Shown here: piece after piece, positions 20,515 through 29,787 of the stretch
Layout of the letters: every line of letters starts with the position of its first letter
Position numbering within the stretch: the stretch's first letter is position 1
Origin: Janthinobacterium sp. 67
GTDB lineage: Bacteria > Pseudomonadota > Gammaproteobacteria > Burkholderiales > Burkholderiaceae_D
Direction of reading: 5' to 3'
DNA: 64,000 bases
Assembly: GCF_002797895.1 (NCBI RefSeq)
Contig: NZ_PGES01000001.1
Coordinates: forward strand, 5,332,001 to 5,396,000
Program-made: the position numbers and the translations under genes
The notes under the pieces: model-generated
What the model was told of the DNA's origin: nothing
What the model saw: only the letters and a program-made list of their open reading frames with translations
Database searches by the model: none

Positions 20515-22056
20515 TTAAGCAACCGTCACGGGAATCTTGCTCACGCTATTGAGTTGCTCGATCTTCGCCTGCCATTCCTTCGGACCCGTGTTGTGCACCG
20601 ATGTGCCTTTCGAGTCCACAGCCACCGTGACCGGCATGTCGACGACGTCGAATTCGTAGATCGCTTCCATGCCCATGTCGGCAAAGCCCAGCACTTTCGC
20701 GCCCTTGATGGCTTTCGACACCAGGTAGGCGGAACCGCCCACGGCCATCAAATAGGCCGACTGGTGCTTCTGGATCGATTCGATGGCGACAGGTCCCCGC
20801 TCGGCCTTGCCGATCATGGCGATCAGGCCGGTTTTTTCCAGCATCATGTCGGTGAACTTGTCCATGCGCGTGGCCGTCGTCGGGCCGGCAGGGCCGACCA
20901 CTTCGTCGCGCACGGGGTCGACCGGGCCGACGTAGTAGATCACGCGGTTTTTAAAATCGACAGGCAATTCCTCGCCCTTGGCCAGCATGTCCTGGATGCG
21001 CTTGTGTGCGGCGTCGCGGCCCGTCAGCATCTTGCCGTTCAACAGCAAGGTCTGGCCCGGCGTCCACGAAGCGACTTCTTCTTTCGTCAGGGTGTTCAGG
21101 TCGACGCGCTTGGATTTTTCCGTATCCGGCGTCCAGTGCACTTCCGGCCACGACGACAGCGATGGCGGTTCCATGTAGGCAGGGCCCGAGCCATCCAGCA
21201 CGAAGTGGCCGTGGCGCGTGGCGGCGCAGTTCGGGATCATGGCGACAGGCTTCGACGCGGCGTGCGTCGGGTGCATCATGATTTTCACGTCGAGCACGGT
21301 CGTCAGGCCACCCAGGCCCTGCGCGCCGATGCCCAGCGAGTTGATCTTGTCGCACAGCTCGATACGCAGTTCTTCCAGCTTGTTTTGCGGGCCGCGTTGT
21401 TTCAGCTCAAACATGTCGATGTCTTCCATCAACACCTCTTTTGCCATCAGCATGGCTTTTTCGGCCGTGCCGCCGATACCGATGCCCAGCATGCCTGGCG
21501 GGCACCAGCCGGCGCCCATGGTCGGCACGGTTTTCATGACCCAGTCGACCAGCGAATCGGACGGGTTCATCATGATCATTTTGGATTTGTTTTCCGAGCC
21601 GCCGCCCTTGGCAGCCACTTTCACGTCGACGGTATTGCCTTCGACCAGTTCCATGTGCACCACGGCTGGCGTGTTGTCCTTGGTGTTCTTGCGGTCGAAG
21701 TGCGGGTCGGCCACGATGGAAGCGCGCAGCTTGTTGTCGTCGAAGTTGTACGCGCGGCGCACGCCTTCGTTGACGGCGTCGGTGACGGTGCCGCTGAAAC
21801 CTTCGAAGCGCACGCCCATGCCGATTTTCAGGAAGACGTTGACGATACCCGTGTCCTGGCAGATAGGACGCTTGCCTTCCGCGCATATGCGCGAGTTGGT
21901 CAGGATTTGCGCGATCGCATCTTTCGCCGCCGGGCTTTGCTCAGCCTCATAGGCGCGCGCCAGGTGTTCGATGTAATCAGCAGGGTGGTAGTAGCTAATG
22001 TACTGCAACGCTGCGGCGACGGATTCGATCAGGTCTTCTTGCTTTATGACAGTCAT
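20515..22056 (-). CDS. Class I (iron-sulfur) fumarate hydratase
   Basis: A 513-residue oxygen-labile fumarase of the citric acid cycle, interconverting fumarate and malate. Cysteines for the 4Fe-4S cluster are visible in CQDTG, GAGWCPPG and PNCAATRHGH. The alpha region (about 1-290) and beta region (about 300-513, with GRDAAHKR and VGPAGPTTATRMD) are fused, as in FumA/FumB. The ATG at 22056 starts MTVIKQEDL; the longer open frame upstream is the antisense of intergenic sequence. It follows the YqhA-type gene by 80 bases on the same strand. Confidence 0.94.
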   Translation of the reverse strand: MTVIKQEDLIESVAAALQYISYYHPADYIEHLARAYEAEQSPAAKDAIAQILTNSRICAEGKRPICQDTGIVNVFLKIGMGVRFEGFSGTVTDAVNEGVRRAYNFDDNKLRASIVADPHFDRKNTKDNTPAVVHMELVEGNTVDVKVAAKGGGSENKSKMIMMNPSDSLVDWVMKTVPTMGAGWCPPGMLGIGIGGTAEKAMLMAKEVLMEDIDMFELKQRGPQNKLEELRIELCDKINSLGIGAQGLGGLTTVLDVKIMMHPTHAASKPVAMIPNCAATRHGHFVLDGSGPAYMEPPSLSSWPEVHWTPDTEKSKRVDLNTLTKEEVASWTPGQTLLLNGKMLTGRDAAHKRIQDMLAKGEELPVDFKNRVIYYVGPVDPVRDEVVGPAGPTTATRMDKFTDMMLEKTGLIAMIGKAERGPVAIESIQKHQSAYLMAVGGSAYLVSKAIKGAKVLGFADMGMEAIYEFDVVDMPVTVAVDSKGTSVHNTGPKEWQAKIEQLNSVSKIPVTVA

Positions 22057-22136
22057 GGTGTTCTCGCGGTGGATAAGAAGGGTAAGACTCTTTGCTGAAA
22101 GCCCATGGCCGCCGCTGGCAGCCATGGGCTTCGGGT

Positions 22137-22757
22137 TTAATGCGGTCGTGCCTGGTTCTGCGTCACCGTCATGATGCGGTCGGTGTACGCGATCGCCATG
22201 GCGGACAGGATGAAGACCATGTGGATCACCGTTTGCGCGATGACCACGTTCGGTTCCTTGGCATACGCGGTGGCGTTGATAAAGGTCTTCAGCAGGTGGA
22301 TGGACGAGATGCCGATGATGGCCATCGCCAATTTCGTTTTCAGCACGGAAGCATTTACGTGCGACAACCATTCCGGCTGGTCTGGGTGGTCATCGAGGTG
22401 CATGCGCGAAACGAAGGTTTCGTAGCCGCCGATAATGACCATGATCAGCAGGTTCGAAATCATCACCACGTCGATCAGGCCTAATACCACCAGCATGATG
22501 GTCGCTTCGTTCAGCTTCACGGGAGGCGGCACGCCAGGCACGGTCACGGCGCTGATGACGTGCTGCAGGGCCGCATCATTGCCGAACACGGCGCCGATCA
22601 GGTCGGACAATTCCACCCAGAAATGGAAGACATATACGCATTGTGCGAGGATCAGGCCCAGGTACAGCGGCAACTGCAGCCAGCGCGACATGAAGATGAA
22701 GGCGGACAGCGGATGCAGCTTGGTATGTTTGGTGGTCGGTGGTAGGTGGTCGATCAT
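22137..22757 (-). CDS. YqhA/UPF0114-type inner-membrane protein
   Basis: A 206-residue protein with about four membrane helices (around 24-45, 78-108, 140-165, 170-190). The pattern SRWLQLPLYLGLILAQ and LGLIDVVMISNLLIMVIIGGYETFVSR is typical of the YqhA (UPF0114) family, whose function is unknown. The ATG at 22757 has AGGA just upstream. It may be co-transcribed with the fumarase gene 80 bases downstream. Confidence 0.85.
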   Translation of the reverse strand: MIDHLPPTTKHTKLHPLSAFIFMSRWLQLPLYLGLILAQCVYVFHFWVELSDLIGAVFGNDAALQHVISAVTVPGVPPPVKLNEATIMLVVLGLIDVVMISNLLIMVIIGGYETFVSRMHLDDHPDQPEWLSHVNASVLKTKLAMAIIGISSIHLLKTFINATAYAKEPNVVIAQTVIHMVFILSAMAIAYTDRIMTVTQNQARPH

Positions 22758-23066
22758 GTAGGGGTTTCCTGGGGGAGTAAATACCAATTTTTGGCATGCC
22801 CGACATTTTACACTTGCTGTTGATTACTGCGCATGGCCTTGCTTCTGATTATGCAGTTTGATGAAACACCAAGTGGTATTGAACCTGCGGCGCACCGTGC
22901 ATTTTCCCAGCGAAAATACTGTACGGCGTCCCCTTGACTCCTGTTGCCGAAGGCGCTTATGGTTAGCCTTGATAGGGGTAAAACGCTGCATAAACGCGAC
23001 ATGTAAGGCGTCCGTAAGACATGGGGCTTATCGTGTTAGCAAACAATTACTACACTGGAGACAAGC
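22758..23066 (+). other. Divergent promoter region between yqhA-like gene and acs
   Basis: About 310 bases without a gene. It must hold the divergent promoters. I see no clear palindrome or riboswitch; a GGAGA ribosome-binding site lies just before the acs start. Confidence 0.4.
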
Positions 23067-25073
23067 ATGAGCGCTACAGAGAACCAAGGGCAGGGCACAC
23101 AGCAGCAGGGACCAGAAGAGTCACGCGTATTTGAACCGTCGGCAGCATTTGCCGCACAGGCAACGATTTCCGGCATGGACGCTTACCGCGCCATGGTGGC
23201 CGAGGCCGAACGCGACTACGAAGGCTTCTGGGCCAAGCTGGCGCGCGAGAACCTGAGCTGGAAAAAGCCATTTACCCGCACCTTGAACGAAGACAACGCC
23301 CCATTCTACAAATGGTTCGAAGACGGCCAGCTGAACGTGTCGTACAACTGCCTGGACCGCAACATCGAAAACGGCCTGGGCGACAAGACGGCCATCATCT
23401 TCGAAGCGGACGACGGCACCGTCACCAAGGCAACATATAAAGAACTGCACGAAAAAGTCTGCAAGTTCGCCAATGGCCTGAAATCCAAGGGCATCGCCAA
23501 GGGCGACCGCGTCATTATCTATATGTCGATGTCCGTCGAAGGCGTGGCCGCCATGCAGGCGTGCGCGCGCATCGGTGCCACCCACTCCGTCGTCTTCGGT
23601 GGCTTCTCGGCCAAATCGCTGCAGGAGCGCATCATCGACGCGGGTGCCGTGGCCGTTATCACGGGCGACGAGCAATTGCGCGGTGGCAAGAAACTGCCAC
23701 TGAAATCCATCGTTGACGAAGCGCTGGCGCTGGGCGGCTGCGAGTCCGTGAAAAACGTCATCGTCTACCAACGCACGGGCAGCGACCTGCCGATGGTGGC
23801 TGGCCGCGACACATGGCTGCACGAGCTGGTCGAAGGCCAGAGCGCGCAATGCGAACCGGAATGGGTCGATGCCGAGCATCCATTGTTTATTCTCTACACC
23901 TCCGGCTCGACGGGCACGCCGAAGGGCGTGCAGCACTCGAGCGGCGGCTACCTGCTGTGGGCCGCGCTGACGATGAAGTGGAGTTTCGACATCAAACCGG
24001 ACGATGTGTTCTGGTGCACGGCCGACATCGGCTGGGTGACGGGCCACAGCTACATCGCGTATGGCCCGATGGCCGTGGGCGCCACGCAAGTGGTGTTCGA
24101 AGGCATCCCGACCTACCCGAACGCGGGCCGTTTCTGGGAAACCATCAAGAAGCACAACGTCAGCATCTTCTACACGGCGCCAACGGCCATCCGTTCGCTG
24201 ATCAAGGCGGCCGACGTGGACCCGAAAGTCCATCCAAGCAACTACGACCTGACGAGCTTGCGCCTGCTGGGCACGGTCGGCGAGCCGATCAATCCGGAAG
24301 CGTGGATGTGGTACTACAAAAACATCGGCGGCGAGAAATGCCCGATCGTCGATACCTTCTGGCAAACGGAAACGGGCGGCCACATGATCACTCCGCTGCC
24401 TGGCGCGACGCCGATGGTGCCCGGTTCCTGCACCCTGCCATTGCCCGGCATCATGGCCGCCATCGTCGATGAAGCGGGCCAGGACGTGCCGAACGGCCAG
24501 GGCGGCATCCTGGTGGTAAAGCGCCCATGGCCATCGATGATCCGCACGATCTGGAACAACCCCGAGCGTTTCAAGTCCAGCTATTTCCCGGAAGAACTGG
24601 GCGGCAAGATGTACCTGGCAGGCGACGGCGCCATCCGCAACAAGGACACCGGCTACTTCACGATCACGGGCCGCATCGATGACGTGCTGAACGTGTCGGG
24701 CCACCGCATGGGCACGATGGAAATCGAATCGGCCCTGGTCGCCAACCCGCTGGTGGCCGAGGCGGCAGTGGTGGGCCGTCCGGACGACACGACAGGCGAA
24801 TCGATCTGCGCCTTCGTGGTGCTCAAGCAAGCCCGTCCGACGGGCGAGGAAGCGAAGAAGCTGGCCCTGGAGCTGCGCAACTGGGTCGGCAAGGAAATCG
24901 GCCCGATCGCGAAACCGAAGGAAATCCGCTTCGGCGACAACCTGCCAAAAACCCGCTCCGGCAAAATCATGCGCCGCCTGCTGCGCGTGCTGGCCAAGGG
25001 CGAGACGATTACGCAGGACGTGTCGACCCTGGAGAATCCGGCGATTCTGGAGCAACTCAAAGAAGCGTCCTGA
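23067..25073 (+). CDS. acs: Acetyl-CoA synthetase (AMP-forming)
   Basis: A 668-residue enzyme that activates acetate to acetyl-CoA through acetyl-AMP. The nucleotide loop [14 protein letters not shown], the [15 protein letters not shown] stretch, [13 protein letters not shown] and the hinge region [16 protein letters not shown] are all present. The catalytic, acetylation-sensitive Lys lies in [10 protein letters not shown] near the C-terminus. Length is normal. Together with isocitrate lyase at 38.6 kb it supports growth on acetate or fatty acids. A palindromic repeat follows the gene. Confidence 0.96.
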   Translation: MSATENQGQGTQQQGPEESRVFEPSAAFAAQATISGMDAYRAMVAEAERDYEGFWAKLARENLSWKKPFTRTLNEDNAPFYKWFEDGQLNVSYNCLDRNIENGLGDKTAIIFEADDGTVTKATYKELHEKVCKFANGLKSKGIAKGDRVIIYMSMSVEGVAAMQACARIGATHSVVFGGFSAKSLQERIIDAGAVAVITGDEQLRGGKKLPLKSIVDEALALGGCESVKNVIVYQRTGSDLPMVAGRDTWLHELVEGQSAQCEPEWVDAEHPLFILYTSGSTGTPKGVQHSSGGYLLWAALTMKWSFDIKPDDVFWCTADIGWVTGHSYIAYGPMAVGATQVVFEGIPTYPNAGRFWETIKKHNVSIFYTAPTAIRSLIKAADVDPKVHPSNYDLTSLRLLGTVGEPINPEAWMWYYKNIGGEKCPIVDTFWQTETGGHMITPLPGATPMVPGSCTLPLPGIMAAIVDEAGQDVPNGQGGILVVKRPWPSMIRTIWNNPERFKSSYFPEELGGKMYLAGDGAIRNKDTGYFTITGRIDDVLNVSGHRMGTMEIESALVANPLVAEAAVVGRPDDTTGESICAFVVLKQARPTGEEAKKLALELRNWVGKEIGPIAKPKEIRFGDNLPKTRSGKIMRRLLRVLAKGETITQDVSTLENPAILEQLKEAS

Positions 25074-25108
25074 TGTTGCTTGGGTAGCCAAAACCCAAAC
25101 CAACATCC

Positions 25109-25135
25109 GGGGTCGGACCCGCCGGGTCCGACCCC
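25109..25135. repeat. Palindromic repeat, second copy
   Basis: GGGGTCGGACCC, then a 3-base centre and the complement: 13-base arms around one base. It differs from the murI copy by one compensated base pair and lies between acs and tRNA-Ser. Confidence 0.85.
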
Positions 25136-25276
25136 AGCCCTTACGGGGTTACTGTAGAAGCGCTACTTTTACCCCACGGTAAATAACTTTGGCAGTCCGT
25201 AGATTCTTTGCTATAATCTGCGGCTTCGCGACAAGCGAGAAATAGTACGCAATGTAAGTAAGACACATTGCCTGCA

Positions 25277-25367
25277 GGAGAGGTGGATGAGTGGTTGAAG
25301 TCGCACGCCTGGAAAGCGTGTATAGGTTCATAGCCTATCGGGGGTTCGAATCCCCCTCTCTCCGCCA
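25277..25367 (+). tRNA. tRNA-Ser (anticodon GGA)
   Basis: A 91-base class II tRNA beginning GGAGAGGTGGATGAGTGG. The anticodon stem holds TGGAAAG, there is a long variable arm, the T loop is GGTTCGAATCC, and CCA is encoded. Its 3' end is the integration site of the island that follows. Confidence 0.96.
25348..25360 (+). repeat. Candidate attL (within tRNA-Ser 3' end)
   Basis: GAATCCCCCTCTC, from the T loop into the acceptor stem of the tRNA. The same 13 bases recur at 37052. Confidence 0.6.
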
Positions 25368-25389
25368 CGGATAGTAATTAAGTAAGATC

Positions 25390-25508
25390 AGGACGTCTCA
25401 GGAAGTCCCTCAAAAACCGCTTAGAGCCTTGATTCTAAGCGGTTTTTTCGTTTTTCGGCGTCTCGAAATGTGCCAAGACGTTTCAGTACGTCTAACTTTT
25501 TTGAGGGA
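25390..25508 (+). promoter_or_regulatory. Repeat-rich integrase upstream region with terminator-like hairpin
   Basis: An 11-bp hairpin (25415-25425 with 25436-25446, then a T run) lies inside an 11-base inverted repeat, TCCCTCAAAAA at 25407 and its complement at 25498. Two related 15-mers around ACGT(C/T)T occur at 25390 and 25475 (12 of 15 identical), with another ACGTCT at 25489. The arrangement could represent arm-type integrase or excisionase sites plus a terminator that insulates the tRNA gene. Confidence 0.45.
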
Positions 25509-25598
25509 AGGCGTCGGGCCGCATTCCCCCATCCTTGACTACCATTCCCGCATAACTGTCCTATAGTGGTTTCAGACGCATTTGCGAAGGAGGCCACC

Positions 25599-26909
25599 AT
25601 GGCAAAGCTCATCGTACCGCTGTCCGAACTTCAGGTCAAAAACGCCAAACCAAAGGATAAACCATACAAGCTATCCGACGGCGGCGGCTTGTTCGTAGAA
25701 GTCATGCCGAGCGGGTCTCGTATCTGGCGCTGGAAGTTTCGCCAGGCCAACGGCAAGGAGAACGCACTGACGTTTGGTCCTTATCCGGAAATTACGTTGC
25801 AGGATGCGCGTGAAAAGCGCTTGGCAGCGCGGCGCCTGATGCTGCAAGGGATCGACCCGGCCAAGCATCGCGACGATGCCAAACGACTGTTGAAAGAGCG
25901 CGCCGCCAACACATTTGAAAAGATCGCCCGCGAGTGGCACGCCAACAAGGTGCCAACCTGGAGCGAGCGCACCGCCAAGAACGTCCTGCAACGGCTGGAG
26001 GCAGATATCTTCCCGGCCATTGGCCGCAGGCCCATCGATGAACTCAAGCACCTCGATGTAATCGCTGCGCTGCGCAAGATCGAGGAGCGCGGCGCAAGCG
26101 AAATTGCCCATCGCCAGAAGGCGGTATGTGCTTCAATTTTCAGCTACGCGATTCAATGCGGATTCACAGAGCGCAATCTGGTCACCGATATGAAGGATGT
26201 GTTGAAGACCGTCCGTGCCGGACACTTCGCCGCCATTGAAACCGATGAACTGCCGAAGTTTCTGGCCATTCTAGACCGCAACGAAGCACGCATGTTCGCG
26301 CCGACCCGCATTGCGCTGCGTCTGATGCTGCTGTGCTTTGTACGCACCAGCGAGTTGATTGAGACACCCTGGAGTGAAATTGACCTGGAGCGCGGCGAGT
26401 GGATCATTCCATGGCAACGCATGAAACGCGGCAAGCTGACCGTCAATCCTGACATGACCAACCATCACGTCTGCCTGTCGCGCCAGGCGCTGGAGCTGTT
26501 GCGCGAACTGCACGCGATCACGGGCCGCAGCAAGTACCTGTTCCCGAATCAGCGCGACCACGAAAAGCCGATCAGCAATAACACGATACTGGTGGCGCTT
26601 GGACGCATGGGATACAAGGGCAAGATGACCGGCCACGGCTTTCGGGCGCTGGCCATGAGCACCATCAAGGAGCGCCTGGGCTACCGGCATGAAGTCGTGG
26701 ACCGGCAGCTGGCACATGCACCGAAGGATAAGGTGGCCAGCGCCTATGACCGCGCCCAGTTCCTGGCGGAGCGGCGCCGGATGATGCAGGATTGGGCCGA
26801 CTATATCGATGCCGTCAGCGGCAAGGGAGCGCCGCCGCAGGCGCCAAGATTAACGCTGGTCAGTGGCGAATTCAGCCGGGATGGCGGAACAGGAGGGCAC
26901 CATGTCTAA
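25599..26909 (+). CDS. P4-type tyrosine integrase
   Basis: A 436-residue site-specific recombinase. The N-terminal arm-binding domain of the P4 type (about 1-90: LSDGGGLFVEVMPSGSRIWRWKFR) is followed by a core-binding domain (about 105-190) and the catalytic domain. Catalytic residues are visible: Arg in CFVRTSELIE, H-x-x-R in GHGFRALAM, His in QLAHAP and Tyr in VASAYDRAQF. The ATG at 25599 follows AAGGAGG. The gene sits 230 bases from the tRNA-Ser 3' end and points into the island, so it is the integrase of this element. Confidence 0.95.
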   Translation: MAKLIVPLSELQVKNAKPKDKPYKLSDGGGLFVEVMPSGSRIWRWKFRQANGKENALTFGPYPEITLQDAREKRLAARRLMLQGIDPAKHRDDAKRLLKERAANTFEKIAREWHANKVPTWSERTAKNVLQRLEADIFPAIGRRPIDELKHLDVIAALRKIEERGASEIAHRQKAVCASIFSYAIQCGFTERNLVTDMKDVLKTVRAGHFAAIETDELPKFLAILDRNEARMFAPTRIALRLMLLCFVRTSELIETPWSEIDLERGEWIIPWQRMKRGKLTVNPDMTNHHVCLSRQALELLRELHAITGRSKYLFPNQRDHEKPISNNTILVALGRMGYKGKMTGHGFRALAMSTIKERLGYRHEVVDRQLAHAPKDKVASAYDRAQFLAERRRMMQDWADYIDAVSGKGAPPQAPRLTLVSGEFSRDGGTGGHHV

Positions 26910-26985
26910 GTATGTACTGCGCCTCACGGATGCGCTTATCAAGCAAGCTGCCCCCAAGGAAAAATTGCATAAACTAGCAATTTGA
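26902..26985 (+). pseudogene. Truncated start of a second P4-type integrase
   Basis: A 27-codon frame overlaps the end of the integrase by 8 bases and has its own AGGAGGG site. The product MSKYVLRLTDALIKQAAPKE is the typical N-terminus of a P4-type integrase (compare the first integrase: LQVKNAKPKDKPYKLSDGGG), but it stops after KLHKLAI where the conserved DGGGL should follow. No continuation is visible in any frame. It looks like the 5' stub of a deleted integrase gene, though translation of a 27-residue peptide is possible. Confidence 0.6.
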
Positions 26986-28025
26986 GCCTTTGTCCGGGCT
27001 GCAACGCTGCCGGTCAATGCCAGTAACACCAGCCCATTCCGCGCCGGTCGCAAATCTGTGTACGACGAAAAGCGCACTTGACGAAACGAAGCACTTGCAA
27101 ACGTCGATATCAGGCATAGAATGAAGCTCTCTTATGTGGGAATCGCTCCCACGAGGGCATGCATCGAGCATGTCCCTATGCTTAGCGGCATAGGCGTTGC
27201 GGTCGTCACCCGCCACCATGATACTTAGCAGTTTCTGCTAGATATATTGCCGGGCCATGCAGAAGCATGCACATCTCGGCACGATAAAGCGCTGCCTTCA
27301 GCGTCTTCATATCCCACAATCCGCAAGTCGGATTGCCTGGATGATTGCGCCCCGGTGGGCGCTTCCTCAAACAGGAGCAAGACTCCTGCCCCGATTGGTT
27401 CGCATGCCCCACGAGGTAGCGCACCGTATGAAGCACAGCATGGCTTTGCCGCAAGCCGCACCGTCAGCATAAATGCCAGCGATGCGATGCCATCGCGGCT
27501 GCCGCCAGCACATGTGCTTCAGAGCCGCCAGTATCGTCACCGCGAGTGCGATGCTGGCATGTATGTCGTCACATGCCATGGCTACGTGCGCGCGTCGTTA
27601 CTGGCGGCGTGCTGCCAGTGACGACACGCCGTCGATGGCATAGGCCCAGGCGGCAAGCGGCATTCCACCGCGTGATGATGTTCAGTGATGGGGCCAGGCG
27701 CCCCGCATCGCAGGCAAGCCCTGCGATGTCCTTTGCCCGCTACGGGCTGATTAGTTGAAGTTGATCCGTGCACGATGTGCACTCCATGGACCCTGGGTGA
27801 TTGGTCCCCGCTGCGGCGGCTTCCTCCGGGAGCGCGCAGCGGTGCCACACGCGCATGCGGCGCGGGCAGGCAGTAACAGCAACCGCATACACGGGAGTGG
27901 TGTCCCGAGGCCGTTGATTCAACCTTTTCTGCCGAGGCAGTGAGGGTGGCCAGAAACACTTACCAGACAGGATTACACCACGCGGCATCGATGTGGAAAC
28001 CCAAGATCGAAGGGATGACTTTGCC
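26986..28025 (+). other. Gene-free region with dense hairpins
   Basis: About 1 kb without a credible gene: several open frames exist on both strands but none has family features or consistent codon use. The first 250 bases show little. From 27256 to 27907 there is an almost continuous series of hairpins, listed separately. The second recombinase gene begins at its end. Confidence 0.7.
27256..27907 (+). ncRNA. Array of consecutive hairpins, possible large structured RNA or ssDNA element
   Basis: Perfect or near-perfect stems follow one another: 27256/27265, 27290/27299, 27317/27329 (7 bp), 27347/27357 (6 bp), 27372/27383 (6 bp), 27442/27453, 27479/27491 (6 bp), 27556/27572 (6 bp), 27594/27614 (12 bp with one GU), 27690/27700, 27706/27720 (9 bp), 27735/27743, 27768/27777 (6 bp), 27788/27803, 27808/27835 (8 bp) and 27892/27903. 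Several loops share CAAG (CAAGT, CAAGA, CAAGC). This density is not expected for coding or neutral DNA. The class is unknown; whether it is transcribed is not shown. Confidence 0.5.
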
Positions 28026-28892
28026 ATGCGCGACTTGAACTACCAGCTCAAGCAACTGTGTCACCGCAACCGGGATGGCAGCTTTGCGACGCAGGCCGAC
28101 CGCGAGCGCTTATTAAACCTGTGCGCCAACGACCTGGCGGAGCGGGGCTTCCAGCAGATGAGCGTGGACAGTCTGAAACCAAAGCATGTGGCGGCGCTGC
28201 TCGACAAGTGGAAGCAGGATGGCGTCAGTACCGGAACGATCAAAAATCGCATGAGCGCCTTGCGCTGGTGGGCCGAGAAGATCGGCAAGGAGAACGTCAT
28301 CGCGCGCACCAACGGCGAATACGGCATCGCGGAGCGGGTGTTTGTCACCAACGTCTCGAAGGCGAAGGTGCTCGACGCCGACACGCTCGCCCGCGTGAAT
28401 GATCCGTATACGCGCATGTCCCTGCAGTTGCAGGCGGCGTTTGGTTTGCGGCGCGAGGAAAGCATCAAGATCAAGCCGGGATGGGCCGATGGCGGGAACA
28501 TCCTGCGTTTGCAGGATAGCTGGACCAAGGGCGGCAAATACCGGGAGGTCCCGATTGCCACCATGCAGCAGCGCGCCGTACTGGAAGCGGCCAAGGCGCT
28601 GGCGGGAAAAGGCAGCTTGATTCCGGCGCAGTTGCGGTATCGGGATCAGTTGAACCGCTTTCGTGCGCAGTGCGACAAGGCTGGCATCCATGGCGTGCAT
28701 GGTCTGCGCCATGAGTACGCGCAGCGGCGCTATGCCGAGCTGACTGGCCGACCTTGTCCAGCCAATGGAGGCACGACGTCCAGACAGCTCGATGCTTCAC
28801 AAAAATTAGTAGATCACGCCGCGCGGCTGAAGATTTCGGTGGAGATGGGGCATGGTCGTGAACAGGTCACCTCCATCTATCTAGGTAGATGA
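28026..28892 (+). CDS. Integrase-domain tyrosine recombinase (Integrase_1 type)
   Basis: A 288-residue protein with a SAM-like N-terminal DNA-binding domain (about 1-105, RDLNYQLKQLC...SALRWWAEKIGKEN) and a tyrosine-recombinase catalytic domain. Catalytic residues are present: Arg in FGLRREESIKI, H-x-x-R in HGLRHEYAQRRY, Gly-His in EMGHGREQV and Tyr in TSIYLGR at the very C-terminus. It fits the group annotated as integrase-domain proteins in proteobacterial islands, whose role is not established. It lies directly behind the hairpin array, which may be its substrate or its leader. ATG at 28026 is preceded by GAAGGGA. Confidence 0.85.
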   Translation: MRDLNYQLKQLCHRNRDGSFATQADRERLLNLCANDLAERGFQQMSVDSLKPKHVAALLDKWKQDGVSTGTIKNRMSALRWWAEKIGKENVIARTNGEYGIAERVFVTNVSKAKVLDADTLARVNDPYTRMSLQLQAAFGLRREESIKIKPGWADGGNILRLQDSWTKGGKYREVPIATMQQRAVLEAAKALAGKGSLIPAQLRYRDQLNRFRAQCDKAGIHGVHGLRHEYAQRRYAELTGRPCPANGGTTSRQLDASQKLVDHAARLKISVEMGHGREQVTSIYLGR

Positions 28893-29028
28893 GCGCCCAC
28901 TTGTATCAGGGGCGCAGCGCATGGAATAGAAAAGATGCAGAAGGGGCAGCCCTGGCGCTGCCCGAACTATCGCGGAGAGGCTGCACGACTCTCCATTGTT
29001 TGCTGTTCATCAATCGAAGGAGTGCCTT

Positions 29029-29229
29029 ATGACCACGACTAAAAAATTCCTCCGCTTACCTGCGGTAATCGAGGCTACCGGCTGGTCCCGCGCCACCATC
29101 TGGCGCAAGGTGAAGGCAGGTGTGTTGCCAGCGCCTATTCCCATCGGCCCTAAATCCATCGCTTGGGACGCTGAGGAAATCGCCCAATGGCAGCAGCGCT
29201 GTATTGACGCTAGGAGTGGAGTCGCTTGA
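29029..29229 (+). CDS. AlpA-family DNA-binding regulator
   Basis: A 66-residue protein consisting of one winged helix-turn-helix (FLRLPAVIEATGWSRATIWR, then KVKAGVLPAPIPIG). AlpA-type proteins activate island integrase or excision genes. The ATG at 29029 follows GAAGGAG. It lies 136 bases after the second recombinase, separated by a GC-rich hairpin (28944-28963), and may control excision of the island. Confidence 0.9.
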   Translation: MTTTKKFLRLPAVIEATGWSRATIWRKVKAGVLPAPIPIGPKSIAWDAEEIAQWQQRCIDARSGVA

Positions 29230-29787
29230 GTGGGAGTTAATAGTGGCTGGATAGGAGCGCCCCACCTCGTAAGACGTCACGGGGCAGGCCTACCGGCCCT
29301 CTCTGAATCGTCCAACTGCTGCCGCTGCGCGGCAGCCCCGCGCGCCTGTGGCGCGCGTTCGTGGTTCAAATTAGGTTTCGACTGAGCATGCTTTTACGGC
29401 GGCCAATGTATCAGTCTGTGTCCGAATGGCGCACCTGACCCTGGCGGCCGCATCATCAATACCTGCCAGCAATCGTTTCGACCCGCCACCACAAGGAGAT
29501 TTTTCTGTCCGCACGGAAAGGCGCAACCATTGGAGGCGAATCACGCTATTGCCGTGTAGTACTCGTACAGCAGACTATGAAAATTTGTTGCTGACATTGA
29601 GCAAGGTCGGCACAGATGCATGTCAAATGTTCCCATTTTGACGCTGTCTATTACCGTTGATCTGCCGTGCTAGTTTCGGCCTACATTCCTGGTAAATCTA
29701 CTCTTGTACCTGCAAAAAAATGGTTCGGTCGAAGCGTTACCCGATGATTTAAGGGTTCAGTCGCTGCACAGAGCGGGGGAGGATAGG
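29230..29787 (+). other. Gene-free region after alpA
   Basis: No convincing gene. Two strong GC-rich hairpins stand side by side (29318-29336, 7-bp stem; 29339-29357, 8-bp stem with a 3-base loop). They resemble the hairpins of the 27.3-27.9 kb array. GC content falls sharply after about 29640. Confidence 0.55.

Noticed and set aside
27256..27907. CRISPR array in the hairpin-rich region
   Set aside because: The stems differ in sequence and spacing; there is no repeated unit of constant length and no cas gene.
27256..27907. Integron cassette array
   Set aside because: No conserved core-site sequences at regular intervals and no cassette ORFs; the recombinase is not of the IntI type.
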